Of a stretch of DNA of 64,000 nt, positions 8,358-16,996 are shown piece by piece; position 1 is the stretch's first letter; every line of letters starts with the position of its first letter. Source of the DNA: Salipaludibacillus sp. CUR1 (GTDB taxonomy: Bacteria > Bacillota > Bacilli > Bacillales > Salisediminibacteriaceae); NCBI RefSeq assembly GCF_021028955.1, contig NZ_JAIWPE010000057.1:1-64000 (forward strand), in the 5' to 3' direction. The notes under the pieces are model-generated. The model ran no database searches, was not told where the DNA came from, and was given only the letters and a program-made list of their open reading frames with translations. Both the position numbers and the translations under genes were made by a program.

Positions 8358-9035
8358 TTATGAAGCCTGGAGGGAAGTAAACTCTTCTCTGTAAGTTTGA
8401 ACTTCCTCAGCCTCATTCAATCTCTTTATATCTTCGTCTGTTATATATCCATTACCTTCTTCAATTACAAAAACTTCTACTGATTTTTTCCCCCATAGAT
8501 CATAGACGTCTTTTACTGTATCGAAATATAAATCAATCTTATCTCCTTTAATGGCAGAACCGGTGTCTGCTACAACCCCGTAGCCGTAACCGGGTATAAA
8601 TAAAATTGTACCCAGAGGAAAAACTTCCGGGTCTGCTGCAATCGTTGAATACAAATCTCTTTTAACTTTAGCGCCTGAATAAGTAATGCCGTATTCGGGA
8701 TGGTCTTCCGTTTTTCCGGTAGACTCATAGCCCGCTGTATAACCGGTAGCTACGACTTCCTTAACAGGGTAATTTGACCAGTCTTCCGCATCGTCTATTG
8801 TTACAGGGCTGGATTCCATTTGTAAAGTCCTTGGACTGTCTGCTTCAAGCGACACTAATTCATCTGCCATCCCATGATGGCTTTCTTCAACTGCAGGAAC
8901 GGCTCTGTAATCGTTCCACCACTCCAGCAGATCGTCAGCTTTAATATTTGAAATATGCGAATAGGTCGTAAAAAGCGCTCCAGCAAACAGTACAGTGAGG
9001 GCTAACCGTTGTATTTGTGTTTTGACGAAAGCCAT
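8358..9035 (-). CDS. yuiC: YuiC, 3D-domain cell-wall lytic protein
   Basis: A 225-aa protein with an N-terminal hydrophobic anchor or signal segment (about 9-28), a linker, and a C-terminal 3D domain (about 93-192). The domain keeps VVATGYTAG, the AADP Asp (about 135) and [14 protein letters not shown] with three Asp residues (about 157, 165, 168) that give the domain its name. 3D proteins, including the B. subtilis homologue, are muralytic transglycosylases related to the resuscitation factor fold. The protein is acidic overall. ATG start behind GAAAGGTG. Confidence 0.88.
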   Translation of the reverse strand: MAFVKTQIQRLALTVLFAGALFTTYSHISNIKADDLLEWWNDYRAVPAVEESHHGMADELVSLEADSPRTLQMESSPVTIDDAEDWSNYPVKEVVATGYTAGYESTGKTEDHPEYGITYSGAKVKRDLYSTIAADPEVFPLGTILFIPGYGYGVVADTGSAIKGDKIDLYFDTVKDVYDLWGKKSVEVFVIEEGNGYITDEDIKRLNEAEEVQTYREEFTSLQAS

Positions 9036-9119
9036 GAGTCACACACCTTTCATCATTTAAGGATGCCCTTAACCTTAAAAGACTATACAAAAAACTCCCC
9101 TTTTTTTCTAAAAGGAGAG

Positions 9120-9440
9120 TTAAAACATCTGATAACCTCTATTCCTTAACATACGGTTGGCTACCCCGGACAGCACTGCTCCGACCATGCCGGCTATCAA
9201 AATGATAATATCGGCAGTGGTGAGCGCTATCAGGTTTTCTGCCAGCGAGGAAAAAGACTGTGAGGGATTGGTAAAATAGCTGAAAAATCCTGATTGGTCA
9301 ACTATAAAGAAAATAACGACAGGGTAAATAACAGCCATTGTCCAAGTAGAACGCAGCAGCATATTCAGAATAAACCCTATTCCAAAAAATAGCACAAAAT
9401 ATAATAAAATGGCAATAATTAATTGCGGCAAATTTAACAA
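9120..9440 (-). CDS. yuiB: YuiB-like small membrane protein
   Basis: Three hydrophobic segments, function unknown, family restricted to bacilli. I place the start at TTG (9438-9440): GGGGGTG lies six bases before it, and the resulting 106 aa match the usual YuiB length. The ATG at 9453-9455 has no ribosome binding site and overlaps that GGGGGTG. It lies between yuiA and yuiC as in B. subtilis. Confidence 0.8.
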   Translation of the reverse strand: MLNLPQLIIAILLYFVLFFGIGFILNMLLRSTWTMAVIYPVVIFFIVDQSGFFSYFTNPSQSFSSLAENLIALTTADIIILIAGMVGAVLSGVANRMLRNRGYQMF

Positions 9441-9583
9441 GTGGTTCACCCCCATAAGATCAAACTTTAGTTTACTTAATTCTTATAAGAACGTCAATCA
9501 TCTTTTCTCCGCTTGCATGTCTTAATTACCAGCTTATAAATGTTTAGCGGTTCTGCTCTGCCTGAATCTGTTTAAGCAAAAAA

Positions 9584-9610
9584 AAACTTCCAGAGCGGCT
9601 CTGGAAGTTT
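9584..9610 (-). terminator. terminator after yuiA
   Basis: AAACTTCCAGAG pairs with CTCTGGAAGTTT around a three-base loop. The minus strand continues with a run of eight T, ending the yuiA transcript before yuiB. Confidence 0.85.
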
Positions 9611-9644
9611 AAATTCAGCAAATTATAATCATTTTATACTTTTA

Positions 9645-9773
9645 TCAGTGTTTTCTGCCTGATCCTTGGCAGTGAAAGCACGTTTCAGAGCCACCCAACA
9701 GCAGCTGGAAATACCCTTTCCCAGTACAATAAGGGCAATCGGTTAACTTTAATTTCTTCTTGGAAAACGCCAT
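9645..9773 (-). CDS. yuiA: YuiA-like 42-aa zinc-knuckle protein
   Basis: A short ORF encoding 42 aa, starting at ATG 9773 behind AAGGGGGAG. It contains two DnaJ-type CxxCxGxG half knuckles, CPYCTGKG (about 13-20) and CFHCQGSG (about 32-39), which should bind one zinc ion. The size, motif and location beside yuiB/yumB match B. subtilis YuiA. Function unknown; DnaJ-like knuckles often contact protein or RNA. Confidence 0.85.
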   Translation of the reverse strand: MAFSKKKLKLTDCPYCTGKGYFQLLLGGSETCFHCQGSGRKH

Positions 9774-9794
9774 GATGACTCCCCCTTTAATTTA

Positions 9795-9824
9795 ATTATA
9801 GTATTCAGAACTTTCAGATAACAA
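9795..9824 (-). promoter_or_regulatory. putative yuiA promoter
   Basis: A TATAAT on the minus strand (9795-9800) and TTGTTA (9819-9824) are 18 bp apart, just upstream of the yuiA ribosome binding site. Confidence 0.5.
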
Positions 9825-9875
9825 TATCAGAAAAAATCCATTTTGAAAACTGTTAAATTACCTGACAATCCTTCG

Positions 9876-9889
9876 TGTAAGCGTAAACA
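9876..9889. promoter_or_regulatory. cre-like site (CcpA)
   Basis: TGTAAGCGTAAACA matches the catabolite-responsive element consensus TGWAARCGYWWWCA at every position. It lies about 50-65 bp upstream of the putative yuiA -35 and downstream of the yumB terminator. Role inferred. Confidence 0.5.
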
Positions 9890-9987
9890 AGTTGTTTTCA
9901 CTCTGTATTTCTTCTATTATGATATATTTCCTGTCTATTTTAATTTTTTGCTTTTAAACGATAAAGCAATAAAGAAACAGAACAATA

Positions 9988-10020
9988 AAACTCACCGGAA
10001 CAGCTATTGTCCGGTGAGTT
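9988..10020 (-). terminator. terminator of yumB
   Basis: AACTCACCGGA pairs with TCCGGTGAGTT around a short loop, then a T-rich stretch on the minus strand, just after the yumB stop. Confidence 0.85.
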
Positions 10021-10029
10021 GTGGCACTT

Positions 10030-11238
10030 TTAAAAAATGTTTAATTTTCCTTTTTTAAGGACTAGCGGCATACCTCCAAGAAGGAAAAGGTAACGGTTAT
10101 CAATGATTTTCTTTACAGCTGAAGCCGAGTTGCCGTATAGCTTTCTGTCTCCTACTTTACCGATCGCTTCTTTTCCGCCAAGAGAAGCTACTGTACCTTT
10201 GATGTCAGGCTTGAACTCTTCCATGTCTGTTTTACCAGCCAGCAGCGCTTTCAGATTATTGGCGCATGTGTAAGCCTGCTGAATTGCAATTTGTGCGGTA
10301 GGAGGATAAGGTCTGTTAATTTCCTCATTAATAATGAGTGCGCAGTCACCGATAATGAAGACATCATCATATCCTGGGGCTCTCAGATCTTTTTCGACCT
10401 TTACACGGCCCCGCATAGCTTCAAATCCAGACTTTTCGATAACAGGGTTACCGCGTACCCCAGTCGTCCAGACAATTGTCTGAGATTTGATCTCTTCTCC
10501 GTCAGCAAGAAGAACTGCCCCGTCTTGCACTTCTTTTATAGGAGTGTTAATTTTGAATTCAACCCCTCTGCTTTCAAGCAGATTCATTGCATATTCCACA
10601 AGCTCTTCGTCAAATCCCGGAAGAGCTGTCGGAGCTGCTTCCACAGAATAAAGCTTTACTTTTTCCCTTGCAATATCATATTCTTCACAAAGCTCAGGGA
10701 TGCGCTCAGATAATTCCCCAACAAACTCGATGCCGGTAAAGCCTGCACCGGCTACCACGAATGTCAGCAGATCATCATGTTTTTCTTCCTGCTTATTATA
10801 ATTGGCAAACATATATTCAATATGCTCGCGAATTAAACGAACAGAGTTGACACTGCGGATTGAAAAAGCATGTTCTTTAACACCCGGGATTCCGAAGGTT
10901 TCAGGTTCAGACCCGAGACCAATCACGAGATAGTCGTAGTCCAGTTCCCCTTTTTCCAGGATCACTTTCTTTTCATCCTTTTTAATCTCAGCCACTGAGT
11001 CTTTAATAAACTGAATTTTGTTAGTATCAATCACCTTGTCAATCTTCATCCGGGTTCTGTCATGATGCAGCGTTCCTGCGGCCGGCTCATGCAGCCATGT
11101 GGTCTGGTAATGATAATTATGCTTATTGACTAATGTAATATCAGCATCCTGATAAGCATTCGCCTTTTGAAGCCTTGAAGCTGTCATCATTCCGCCATAA
11201 CCAGCACCTAAAATCACTATTTTGGGCTTTTTGTTCAT
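10030..11238 (-). CDS. yumB: type II NADH dehydrogenase (NDH-2), YumB-like
   Basis: A 402-aa flavoprotein that should oxidise NADH and reduce menaquinone at the inner face of the membrane without pumping protons. Two dinucleotide-binding folds are visible: VILGAGYGG near the N-terminus (FAD) and [12 protein letters not shown] near residue 165 (NADH). [10 protein letters not shown] near residue 300 is the second FAD contact. The start is set at ATG 11238 behind GGAGTGAG, giving [11 protein letters not shown]; an upstream ATG would add 11 residues without a ribosome binding site. A Rex-like operator lies upstream. A second related protein (YutJ) is encoded at 15857-16930. Confidence 0.9.
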   Translation of the reverse strand: MNKKPKIVILGAGYGGMMTASRLQKANAYQDADITLVNKHNYHYQTTWLHEPAAGTLHHDRTRMKIDKVIDTNKIQFIKDSVAEIKKDEKKVILEKGELDYDYLVIGLGSEPETFGIPGVKEHAFSIRSVNSVRLIREHIEYMFANYNKQEEKHDDLLTFVVAGAGFTGIEFVGELSERIPELCEEYDIAREKVKLYSVEAAPTALPGFDEELVEYAMNLLESRGVEFKINTPIKEVQDGAVLLADGEEIKSQTIVWTTGVRGNPVIEKSGFEAMRGRVKVEKDLRAPGYDDVFIIGDCALIINEEINRPYPPTAQIAIQQAYTCANNLKALLAGKTDMEEFKPDIKGTVASLGGKEAIGKVGDRKLYGNSASAVKKIIDNRYLFLLGGMPLVLKKGKLNIF

Positions 11239-11318
11239 TCTTCTCACTCCAGTCTTAATCTTAATCTCCATTTTTCCCGTTTAACCACAATGTCAACCTC
11301 TTTTTCACCAGAGACACT

Positions 11319-11336
11319 TTGTGATAAAATTCACGT
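11319..11336. promoter_or_regulatory. Rex-like redox operator upstream of yumB
   Basis: TTGTGAT-AAAA-TTCACGT matches the Rex consensus TTGTGAA-N4-TTCACAA at 11 of 14 specified positions. In B. subtilis the NDH-2 gene ndh is a Rex target. The remaining 11340-11678 stretch, up to yumC, is AT-rich and holds no gene I can support. Confidence 0.45.
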
Positions 11337-11678
11337 ACCAAGATATAAAAAAATTATTTTATAAAAGATTGCAGATAATCCTATCAGCACGGAGACTATG
11401 TTGTATTCCCTATATCATCATATGGGTTAAGTGAAGAATTTTCAACTATTTTTCGACGATTTTTCGAACTTTTTTAGAGAAACGTTGCAATTAATTTCAT
11501 TTTGTATCTCCTTAATACTATTATAATGTTTTTTAACTTAAAAAGCTTCTATAAAGTATTATTTTAAGAATTTTTTGATTAATTTGATTTATTAAAGTGG
11601 GGGTCTTTCTTTCCTGCCGGTTAAAGATTATAATGTATAAAGGAACAACTGTCTAATATAAGTGTGGAGGTGTGAGGT

Positions 11679-12674
11679 TTGTCAAAAGAGAGAGAAGTAT
11701 ACGATATTACAATTATCGGGGGAGGCCCTGTCGGCTTATTCACAGCTTTTTACGGAGGTTTACGGCAGGCAAAAGTTAAAATTATTGAAGCAATGCCTCA
11801 GTTAGGGGGACAATTATCAGCGCTGTATCCTGAGAAGTACATATATGATGTCGCTGGGTTCCCGAAAGTGAGGGCACAGGAATTAGTAGACAATCTTGAA
11901 GAGCAAGCCAAACAGTTTGACCCAACGGTTGTGTTGGAGCAGGCGGTTGAAAATGTTGAAAAGGGAGATGACAACATTTTCACGTTAACGACTGAAAAAG
12001 AAAAGCATTATACTAAAACGGTGATAATTACAGCAGGGGTTGGAGCATTTAAGCCCCGCCGATTAGATATTGAAGGTGCTGAACAGTTTGAGGGTAAAAA
12101 CCTTCATTACTTCGTAAGCGACTTGACTAAGTTTGCAGGAGACCGCGTTGTTTTAGCCGGGGGAGGCGACTCAGCTGTTGACTGGACTCTGATGCTTGAG
12201 GACATAGCCGAAGAAATTACAATTGTTCACCGGAGAAATAAGTTCCGTGCCCACGAGCACAGTGTTGAACAGCTAATGAATTCTGATAAAATAAATGTCC
12301 GTACACCTTTTGTAGTTAACGAATTACACCATGACGGCGATAAAATAACAGCCGTTACACTAAAAGAAAAGAACGGTGAAAAAACACATAAAGTAGATAT
12401 TGATACTTTAATTGTTAACTATGGATTTATTTCTAACCTGGGGCCGATTAAAGAATGGGGTCTGGAAATCGAAAAAAATTCAATTAAGGTCAATTCAAAT
12501 ATGGAAACTAACATCGAAGGTATTTATGCCTGCGGGGATATCGCGACTTATGAAGGTAAAGTAAAACTGATTGCGTGTGGATTTGGTGAAGCACCTACCG
12601 CTATTAACAAAGCCAAAGTTTACATTGATCCAACGGCCAGCGCCACAGCCGGTCACAGTTCCAGCCTATTTTAA
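11679..12674 (+). CDS. yumC: ferredoxin/flavodoxin-NADP+ reductase, YumC type
   Basis: A 331-aa homodimeric flavoprotein of the thioredoxin-reductase-like ferredoxin-NADP+ reductase class. It has the FAD motif [10 protein letters not shown] (about 12-21), the NADP motif [11 protein letters not shown] (about 159-169) with [10 protein letters not shown] downstream, and [14 protein letters not shown] near the C-terminus. The CxxC of true thioredoxin reductases is absent. It supplies or withdraws electrons from ferredoxin, relevant to the SUF, LipA and MqnE systems in the window. Starts with TTG eight bases after GGAGG. Confidence 0.93.
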   Translation: MSKEREVYDITIIGGGPVGLFTAFYGGLRQAKVKIIEAMPQLGGQLSALYPEKYIYDVAGFPKVRAQELVDNLEEQAKQFDPTVVLEQAVENVEKGDDNIFTLTTEKEKHYTKTVIITAGVGAFKPRRLDIEGAEQFEGKNLHYFVSDLTKFAGDRVVLAGGGDSAVDWTLMLEDIAEEITIVHRRNKFRAHEHSVEQLMNSDKINVRTPFVVNELHHDGDKITAVTLKEKNGEKTHKVDIDTLIVNYGFISNLGPIKEWGLEIEKNSIKVNSNMETNIEGIYACGDIATYEGKVKLIACGFGEAPTAINKAKVYIDPTASATAGHSSSLF

Positions 12675-12750
12675 AACGGCTGTCCAGAAGAATGAAACAT
12701 CAGACAGTTGTTTCCAGAGAGAGTTTTATCTGGTAAACGAGACTATACAG

Positions 12751-12783
12751 ACCGGAGCATGCGATTGCATGCTCCGGTTTTTT
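12751..12783 (+). terminator. terminator of yumC
   Basis: ACCGGAGCATGC pairs with GCATGCTCCGGT around a GATT loop, followed by T6. Confidence 0.92.
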
Positions 12784-12788
12784 GTATA

Positions 12789-13160
12789 AAAGAGGCCGGG
12801 CCAAAACTAAAGACAAGTTTGTAAAATACGAACAATATTTTTTATTAGACATCTTATAACATGGGTACTTTTAGTTTTACCACATATTAAATAGCCTCAG
12901 CTTTTTTATTGAAGGCCAGAAGGCGGCGACGCCCGAAGGAGTAAGCGCAGTCTGAAGATCCAATTCAACGAAGCTCCCGGCTAAGTTAAATTTAGCTGAA
13001 GACAAGCCCCTGGGCAAGCGTCCGCTGGCGGACTGAAATTACTGCTATTACTATTTATCAGAGCTAATTTTGTTAAGTAAAAAAGCGAAAAACCGAACAA
13101 AAATCATAAGATTTGTTCGGCTTTCTTTATAATGACTATTCTTTTGTCCTGGCCTCTTTA
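12789..13160. repeat. interspersed hairpin element, copy A (about 372 bp)
   Basis: Bounded by imperfect terminal inverted repeats: AAAGAGGCCGGGCCAAAA at the left against a right end whose complement reads TAAAGAGGCCAGGACAAAA. The left part folds (AAAACTAAAG with CTTTTAGTTTT). The middle carries the core (AAGCGCAGTCTGAAGATCCA ... AAGCCCCTGGGCAAGCG ... GGCGGACTGAAATTACTGC). Near the right end is a hairpin with a T-rich flank. There is no coding capacity beyond chance ORFs. It fills the space between yumC and yutM. Related copies lie at 476-656, 27925-28092 and 47685-48256. Confidence 0.8.
13091..13125. terminator. hairpin at the right end of repeat copy A
   Basis: AACCGAACAAA pairs with TTTGTTCGGCTTT around a short loop. 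It is the last structured element after the yutM stop (minus strand) and is conserved in the other repeat copies, so the element may supply yutM's terminator. Confidence 0.6.
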
Positions 13161-13165
13161 GATAA

Positions 13166-13516
13166 TTAGCAATCTTCAGGTGTACCCGCATTCGTGGCAG
13201 TACGGAATGAGGAACCGCACCCGCAATTTGCAATGGCATTGGGATTATCAATGGTAAATCCGCCGCCCATCATATTCTGTTTATAATCGATCTTAACGCC
13301 TTCAAGCATTGGGATATTTTCTTTTTCTACTACAACATCAATGCCTTCAATTTCCAGCTTTTTGTCTTCATCGCCCGCTTCTTCAGCAAAGCCCATAACA
13401 TAAGACAGACCGCTGCAGCCTCCGCCTTGAACTCCAATACGCAGATACTTTGCCTCTTCTTCATCAGCCATCATCTGTTTAACCTGGCTTGCTGCGGCTT
13501 CAGTAATTGTTAACAT
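13166..13516 (-). CDS. yutM: HesB/IscA-type Fe-S carrier (YutM/ErpA-like)
   Basis: A 116-aa A-type carrier that receives Fe-S clusters from SUF and passes them to apo-enzymes. The three invariant cysteines are present: GGGCSGLSY (Cys34) and NCGCGSSF (Cys98 and Cys100). The length is usual. ATG start behind AGGAGGG. Monocistronic; its 3' side abuts repeat copy A within five bases. Confidence 0.93.
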   Translation of the reverse strand: MLTITEAAASQVKQMMADEEEAKYLRIGVQGGGCSGLSYVMGFAEEAGDEDKKLEIEGIDVVVEKENIPMLEGVKIDYKQNMMGGGFTIDNPNAIANCGCGSSFRTATNAGTPEDC

Positions 13517-13783
13517 GTGTCAAACCCTCCTGTCTCTGTGAATCTTATATCCATTATAACGGCTATTAATGTGACCTTCAAGAAACCGGATTGTAATTAG
13601 TGTTCTGCCCACTTTCTTCAAAAAACCTGTAAATGGCCTTCTGAATTTATTTTTGGCAAGCTTGTCAAAATGATGGTAAGATAAAAGGAGTTTCGGGAAA
13701 CGAAATGGGCTTATGCTCCTTTTTAAAACTATTTAATCACATATAGTCAGACTATTAACACTTTTACAAAGGCGGGGATTGAA

Positions 13784-14878
13784 ATGAGTTCGGTTTTGCT
13801 AGACCAGAATCTCGAAGAAATTAAACAGAAAGTAATGAACGGTGAACGGCTGACGATAGAAGATGGCCTGAAGCTTTATGAAACAACAGATTACCTCACC
13901 GTCGCCCAGCTTGCTAATCAGGTGAATGAAAATAAAAACGGTAAAAATGTTTACTTTATTCAGAATATGTATATTAACCCTACAAATGTGTGTGAAGCCA
14001 GCTGCGGCTTTTGCGGTTTCAAACGTAAGCCTGGTGAAGAAGGCGCGTATACAATGAATGAAGAAGAGTTATTGAAATATGTGGAAGAGCGCTGGAATGA
14101 TAATATCCGTGAATTCCATATTGTCGGCGGCCATAATACAGACGTTCCTTTTGATTACTACTTAGATACGATCCGCACGCTGAAAAAGCATTACCCTCAG
14201 TGCACGGTAAAAGCATATACAGGAGCTGAAATTGAGTTTTTTGCCCGACACGCGGGTTTAACCATGAAAGAAGTTATGGAAGAGCTAATTAAGGCCGGGC
14301 TGGACACGCTCCCTGGCGGCGGTGCAGAAATACTGACGGAACGTTACCGGGCTAAGATGAGCCCTGACAAGGCTTCAACTTACGAATGGCTTGAAGCTCA
14401 CGAAATCGCCCATGACCTTGGTTTAAAAACACATGCTACTATGCTTTATGGTTCAATTGAATCAAAAGAGGAGCGGTTAATCCATATGGACCGGCTAAGA
14501 CAGCTTCAGGATAAAACAAACGGCTTTATGGTTTTCATTCCTTTAGCTATGCAGCCGAGAAGTGTCAATGCCGGGCTGAAAAGACGGACTTCTGCTTATG
14601 ATGATTTGCGTACGATTGCCATCAGCAGGCTGATGCTTGATAACTTTGACCACATTAAAGCCTACTGGATCAATATTGGACCGCAATTAACACAGATGGC
14701 TCTTTCATTCGGAAGTTCCGATATTCATGGGACGCTGATCGAAGAGCGTATTTCCCACTCTGTCGGTGCGTTAACTTCTCAAGGCTTAACTCGTGAGGAA
14801 CTGATTCATCTGATAAAAGGCGCCGACAAGAAGCCAGTCGAGCGTGACACTTTCTACAATGTGATTAAAGAGTATTAA
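13784..14878 (+). CDS. mqnE: aminofutalosine synthase MqnE (radical SAM)
   Basis: A 364-aa radical SAM enzyme. INPTNVCEASCGFCGFKR carries the CxxxCxxC cluster motif (Cys70, Cys74, Cys77). Further family motifs are FHIVGGHNTDVPFDYY, LPGGGAEILTERYR and FIPLAMQPRSVN. MqnE joins SAM to enolpyruvoyl-benzoate to give aminodeoxyfutalosine, a step of the futalosine route to menaquinone. The related MqnC is the main alternative; overall layout favours MqnE. No other mqn gene is present in this window. ATG start behind GGCGGGGA; a terminator follows. Confidence 0.82.
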   Translation: MSSVLLDQNLEEIKQKVMNGERLTIEDGLKLYETTDYLTVAQLANQVNENKNGKNVYFIQNMYINPTNVCEASCGFCGFKRKPGEEGAYTMNEEELLKYVEERWNDNIREFHIVGGHNTDVPFDYYLDTIRTLKKHYPQCTVKAYTGAEIEFFARHAGLTMKEVMEELIKAGLDTLPGGGAEILTERYRAKMSPDKASTYEWLEAHEIAHDLGLKTHATMLYGSIESKEERLIHMDRLRQLQDKTNGFMVFIPLAMQPRSVNAGLKRRTSAYDDLRTIAISRLMLDNFDHIKAYWINIGPQLTQMALSFGSSDIHGTLIEERISHSVGALTSQGLTREELIHLIKGADKKPVERDTFYNVIKEY

Positions 14879-14883
14879 AAGTA

Positions 14884-14921
14884 AAACCGAAGCTGCGCGT
14901 GAAGGCGTGACTTCGGTTTTT
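14884..14921 (+). terminator. terminator of mqnE
   Basis: AACCGAAG pairs with CTTCGGTT around an 18-nt loop, then T6, directly after the stop. Confidence 0.8.
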
Positions 14922-14994
14922 TGTATGTTTGTCTGTTGGTGAAGTCCGGCTGATCAGGGGTGGTCAAGTAAACTGCTGGATCTTAAACGGGCTG

Positions 14995-15231
14995 CTACCT
15001 GAGCTTCTCACTTGTCCAAAGGTAGTCTTCATCTGCTTCAATGATAATCATTGTTTTTCTGCAGCAAGGCATGTTAACCCTCGCTTTCACCCCTTCTTTA
15101 GCTCGTTTCAGGGCCTCTAAAGACATATTTGTCATCACATTATCATTACCGCAATATGGACACGAAGGTAAGTATATATCACCCATCTGAAGGTCATAAG
15201 GCCATGTATGGTCAAAAGGTATTGGTTTCAT
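14995..15231 (-). CDS. small cysteine-pair protein, unknown
   Basis: A 78-aa protein I do not recognise. CPYC (Cys24, Cys27) and CC (Cys56, Cys57) are positioned like a zinc-ribbon site. A basic helix-like stretch (LEALKRAKEGVKARV) lies between them and the C-terminus is acidic. ATG start behind GGGGGAG. The gene is monocistronic and co-oriented with yuzB. Confidence 0.7.
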   Translation of the reverse strand: MKPIPFDHTWPYDLQMGDIYLPSCPYCGNDNVMTNMSLEALKRAKEGVKARVNMPCCRKTMIIIEADEDYLWTSEKLR

Positions 15232-15330
15232 ATAATAACTCCCCCGGATTTAATTCTGATTATTTATATGTTAATGGAGACTGCAGAGGAATACAACAAA
15301 AACCGATCAGGAACGTATGTTCTCTATTAA

Positions 15331-15361
15331 CAAAACCCGACCTGCAAAGGGCCGGGTTTTA
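15331..15361 (-). terminator. terminator of yuzB
   Basis: AAAACCCGGCCC-type stem pairs with its complement on the minus strand (AAAACCCG...CGGGTTTT) immediately after the yuzB stop. Confidence 0.8.
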
Positions 15362-15363
15362 CT

Positions 15364-15600
15364 TTAGAACATTGGGTTTTCTTCTAGATATTTGTAAATG
15401 TTTTTGAGGAGTTCCTCATTTGTTTCCCCTGTAACCACTTCTCCGTTCACTAGAGCAAATTTACTTCTTGCGCATTGTCCGCAAAAACTGAGGCAGCCGT
15501 ATTCCAGCACATCAAGGTCAGGGTCTTTTTCAAGTTCTTCTTTTACTTTTTGCGTACCGCTCGCCAGATTGCTTACACAAAATTCAATAATTGGATTCAT
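15364..15600 (-). CDS. yuzB: YuzB-family (DUF1450) protein
   Basis: A 78-aa protein with conserved cysteines: FCVSN (Cys8) and GCLSFCGQC (Cys36, Cys40, Cys43). The spacing resembles thioredoxin-like [2Fe-2S] ferredoxin folds, but the biochemical role is not established. It lies next to yutJ and yuzD as in B. subtilis. ATG start behind AGAGGTG. Confidence 0.9.
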   Translation of the reverse strand: MNPIIEFCVSNLASGTQKVKEELEKDPDLDVLEYGCLSFCGQCARSKFALVNGEVVTGETNEELLKNIYKYLEENPMF

Positions 15601-15701
15601 TTATATTCACCTCTGGGTATATACAGAAACTTTCCCGTTTATGCTACCTTCCCCATCTGCCATTGTCAACTGCTAAACAGCCCAACAATTATACTAATAT
15701 A

Positions 15702-15715
15702 TATAAGCGCTTTCA
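15702..15715. promoter_or_regulatory. cre-like site between yuzB and yutJ
   Basis: The minus strand reads TGAAAGCGCTTATA, 13 of 14 matches to TGWAARCGYWWWCA. It lies in the divergent promoter region about 100 bp before yuzB and about 140 bp before yutJ, so CcpA could act on either. Confidence 0.45.
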
Positions 15716-15856
15716 TTTTACGTTGTAGAATTCCTGAAAAGCTGATATATTTAAACTGTCACTAATTTGTCATAATATATCGTAGGAAGCAAAGGTAAGC
15801 GTTGTCGTTATTTCAGCGGTTTACTCTCCTTTGCACGATTAAAGGGGGTTGATCCC

Positions 15857-16930
15857 GTGCGAAACCTTGTTATTTTAGGTGGAGGCTACGGAGGGCTTCG
15901 GGTAATCCAGAAGCTTTTAAATGAAAAAGATGTCAAAGATGTATCGGTTACATTAATTGAGAAAGAAGCCTATCACAGTTTAAAAACAGAGTTTTATGCT
16001 CTTGCGGCAGGAACAGTTGCTGACCGCCACTTACGTATTTCTTTTCCAAACGACGTCCGCCTCGAACTAAAGTTTGAAGTGGTGACGGATATTCATTTAA
16101 ATGATAATAAGGTGGAACTTCAGTCAGGAGAGTTTATCAACTATGATGATTTAATTATTGGTTTAGGGTGTGAAGATAAACATCATGGGGTGCCAGGCGC
16201 TCAGGAAAATACTTTAAGCATCCAAAGTATGCGACGTGCCAGGAAAACCTACCAGGTGCTCCAGAGCGTCAGGCCAAACGGCAGAGTCTGTATTGTAGGT
16301 GGAGGACTTAGCGGGGTCGAATTAGCGAGTGAATTACGGGAAAGCAGACCGGACCTTGAAATTATGCTTTTCGACAGAGGAGAAAACATCTTATCTATGT
16401 TCCCCGCTAAATTGTACAATTATGTCACCGACTGGTTAGTTGAAAACGATGTGAAAATTATTAATAAAGCTAACATCACCAAGGTCGAGAGACACACTCT
16501 TTATAATCATGATGAACCAGTAGAAGCTGACGCTATTATCTGGACTGCAGGGATTCAGGCTAATAAAATTGTCCGAAACCTTGAAAATGTAGAACAGGAC
16601 CACATGGGGCGGTTACACACTACGAAGTACCACCACCTTCACAATTATGAGAATGTATTTGTAATTGGCGACTGTGCATGCTCCACTCACGCTCCCAGTG
16701 CGCAGCTTGCTGAAGCTCAGGCTGAGCGGGTTGCCATGCTATTAAACAAAAAATGGAAGGACGAACCTTACCCTGAAGAAATGCCTAAAATTAAACTTAA
16801 AGGAACGTTAGGCTCGTTAGGAAAAAAACACGGTTTTGGCCTGATGGGAGAAAAATCGCTTACTGGCAGAATTCCCCGGGTTCTAAAGTCTGGAGTTTTG
16901 TGGATGTACAAGCATCACTCAGGTTCTTGA
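15857..16930 (+). CDS. yutJ: NADH dehydrogenase-like flavoprotein YutJ
   Basis: A 357-aa NDH-2-family protein. FAD motif VILGGGYGGLR (about 5-15), NAD motif CIVGGGLSGVELASE (about 149-163), and VFVIGDCACSTHAPSAQLAE near residue 272. It is shorter than classical NDH-2 and its quinone-side C-terminus differs, so the physiological acceptor is uncertain. Start is GTG (15857) seven bases after AAAGGGGG. It lies in the conserved yuzB-yutJ-yuzD-yutI order. Confidence 0.87.
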   Translation: MRNLVILGGGYGGLRVIQKLLNEKDVKDVSVTLIEKEAYHSLKTEFYALAAGTVADRHLRISFPNDVRLELKFEVVTDIHLNDNKVELQSGEFINYDDLIIGLGCEDKHHGVPGAQENTLSIQSMRRARKTYQVLQSVRPNGRVCIVGGGLSGVELASELRESRPDLEIMLFDRGENILSMFPAKLYNYVTDWLVENDVKIINKANITKVERHTLYNHDEPVEADAIIWTAGIQANKIVRNLENVEQDHMGRLHTTKYHHLHNYENVFVIGDCACSTHAPSAQLAEAQAERVAMLLNKKWKDEPYPEEMPKIKLKGTLGSLGKKHGFGLMGEKSLTGRIPRVLKSGVLWMYKHHSGS

Positions 16931-16958
16931 TTTTATGATCTTCCTAATACTTATAAAC

Positions 16959-16996
16959 AAAAAAGTAGCGCCAGCCACTGCCGGAGCTACTTTTTT
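16959..16996. terminator. bidirectional terminator between yutJ and yuzD
   Basis: AAAAAGTAGC pairs with GCTACTTTTT. The convergent yuzD gene runs into the stem, so its last codons are part of the hairpin. Confidence 0.8.

Noticed and set aside
12789-13160. insertion sequence
   Set aside because: No transposase frame, intact or broken, and no clear target-site duplication; better described as a MITE-like or structured element.
13051-13251. 66-codon minus-strand ORF at the right end of repeat copy A
   Set aside because: It is a translation of the repeat and the yutM 3' end in the wrong frame. A similar peptide appears at 47999-48328 only because the same repeat is there.
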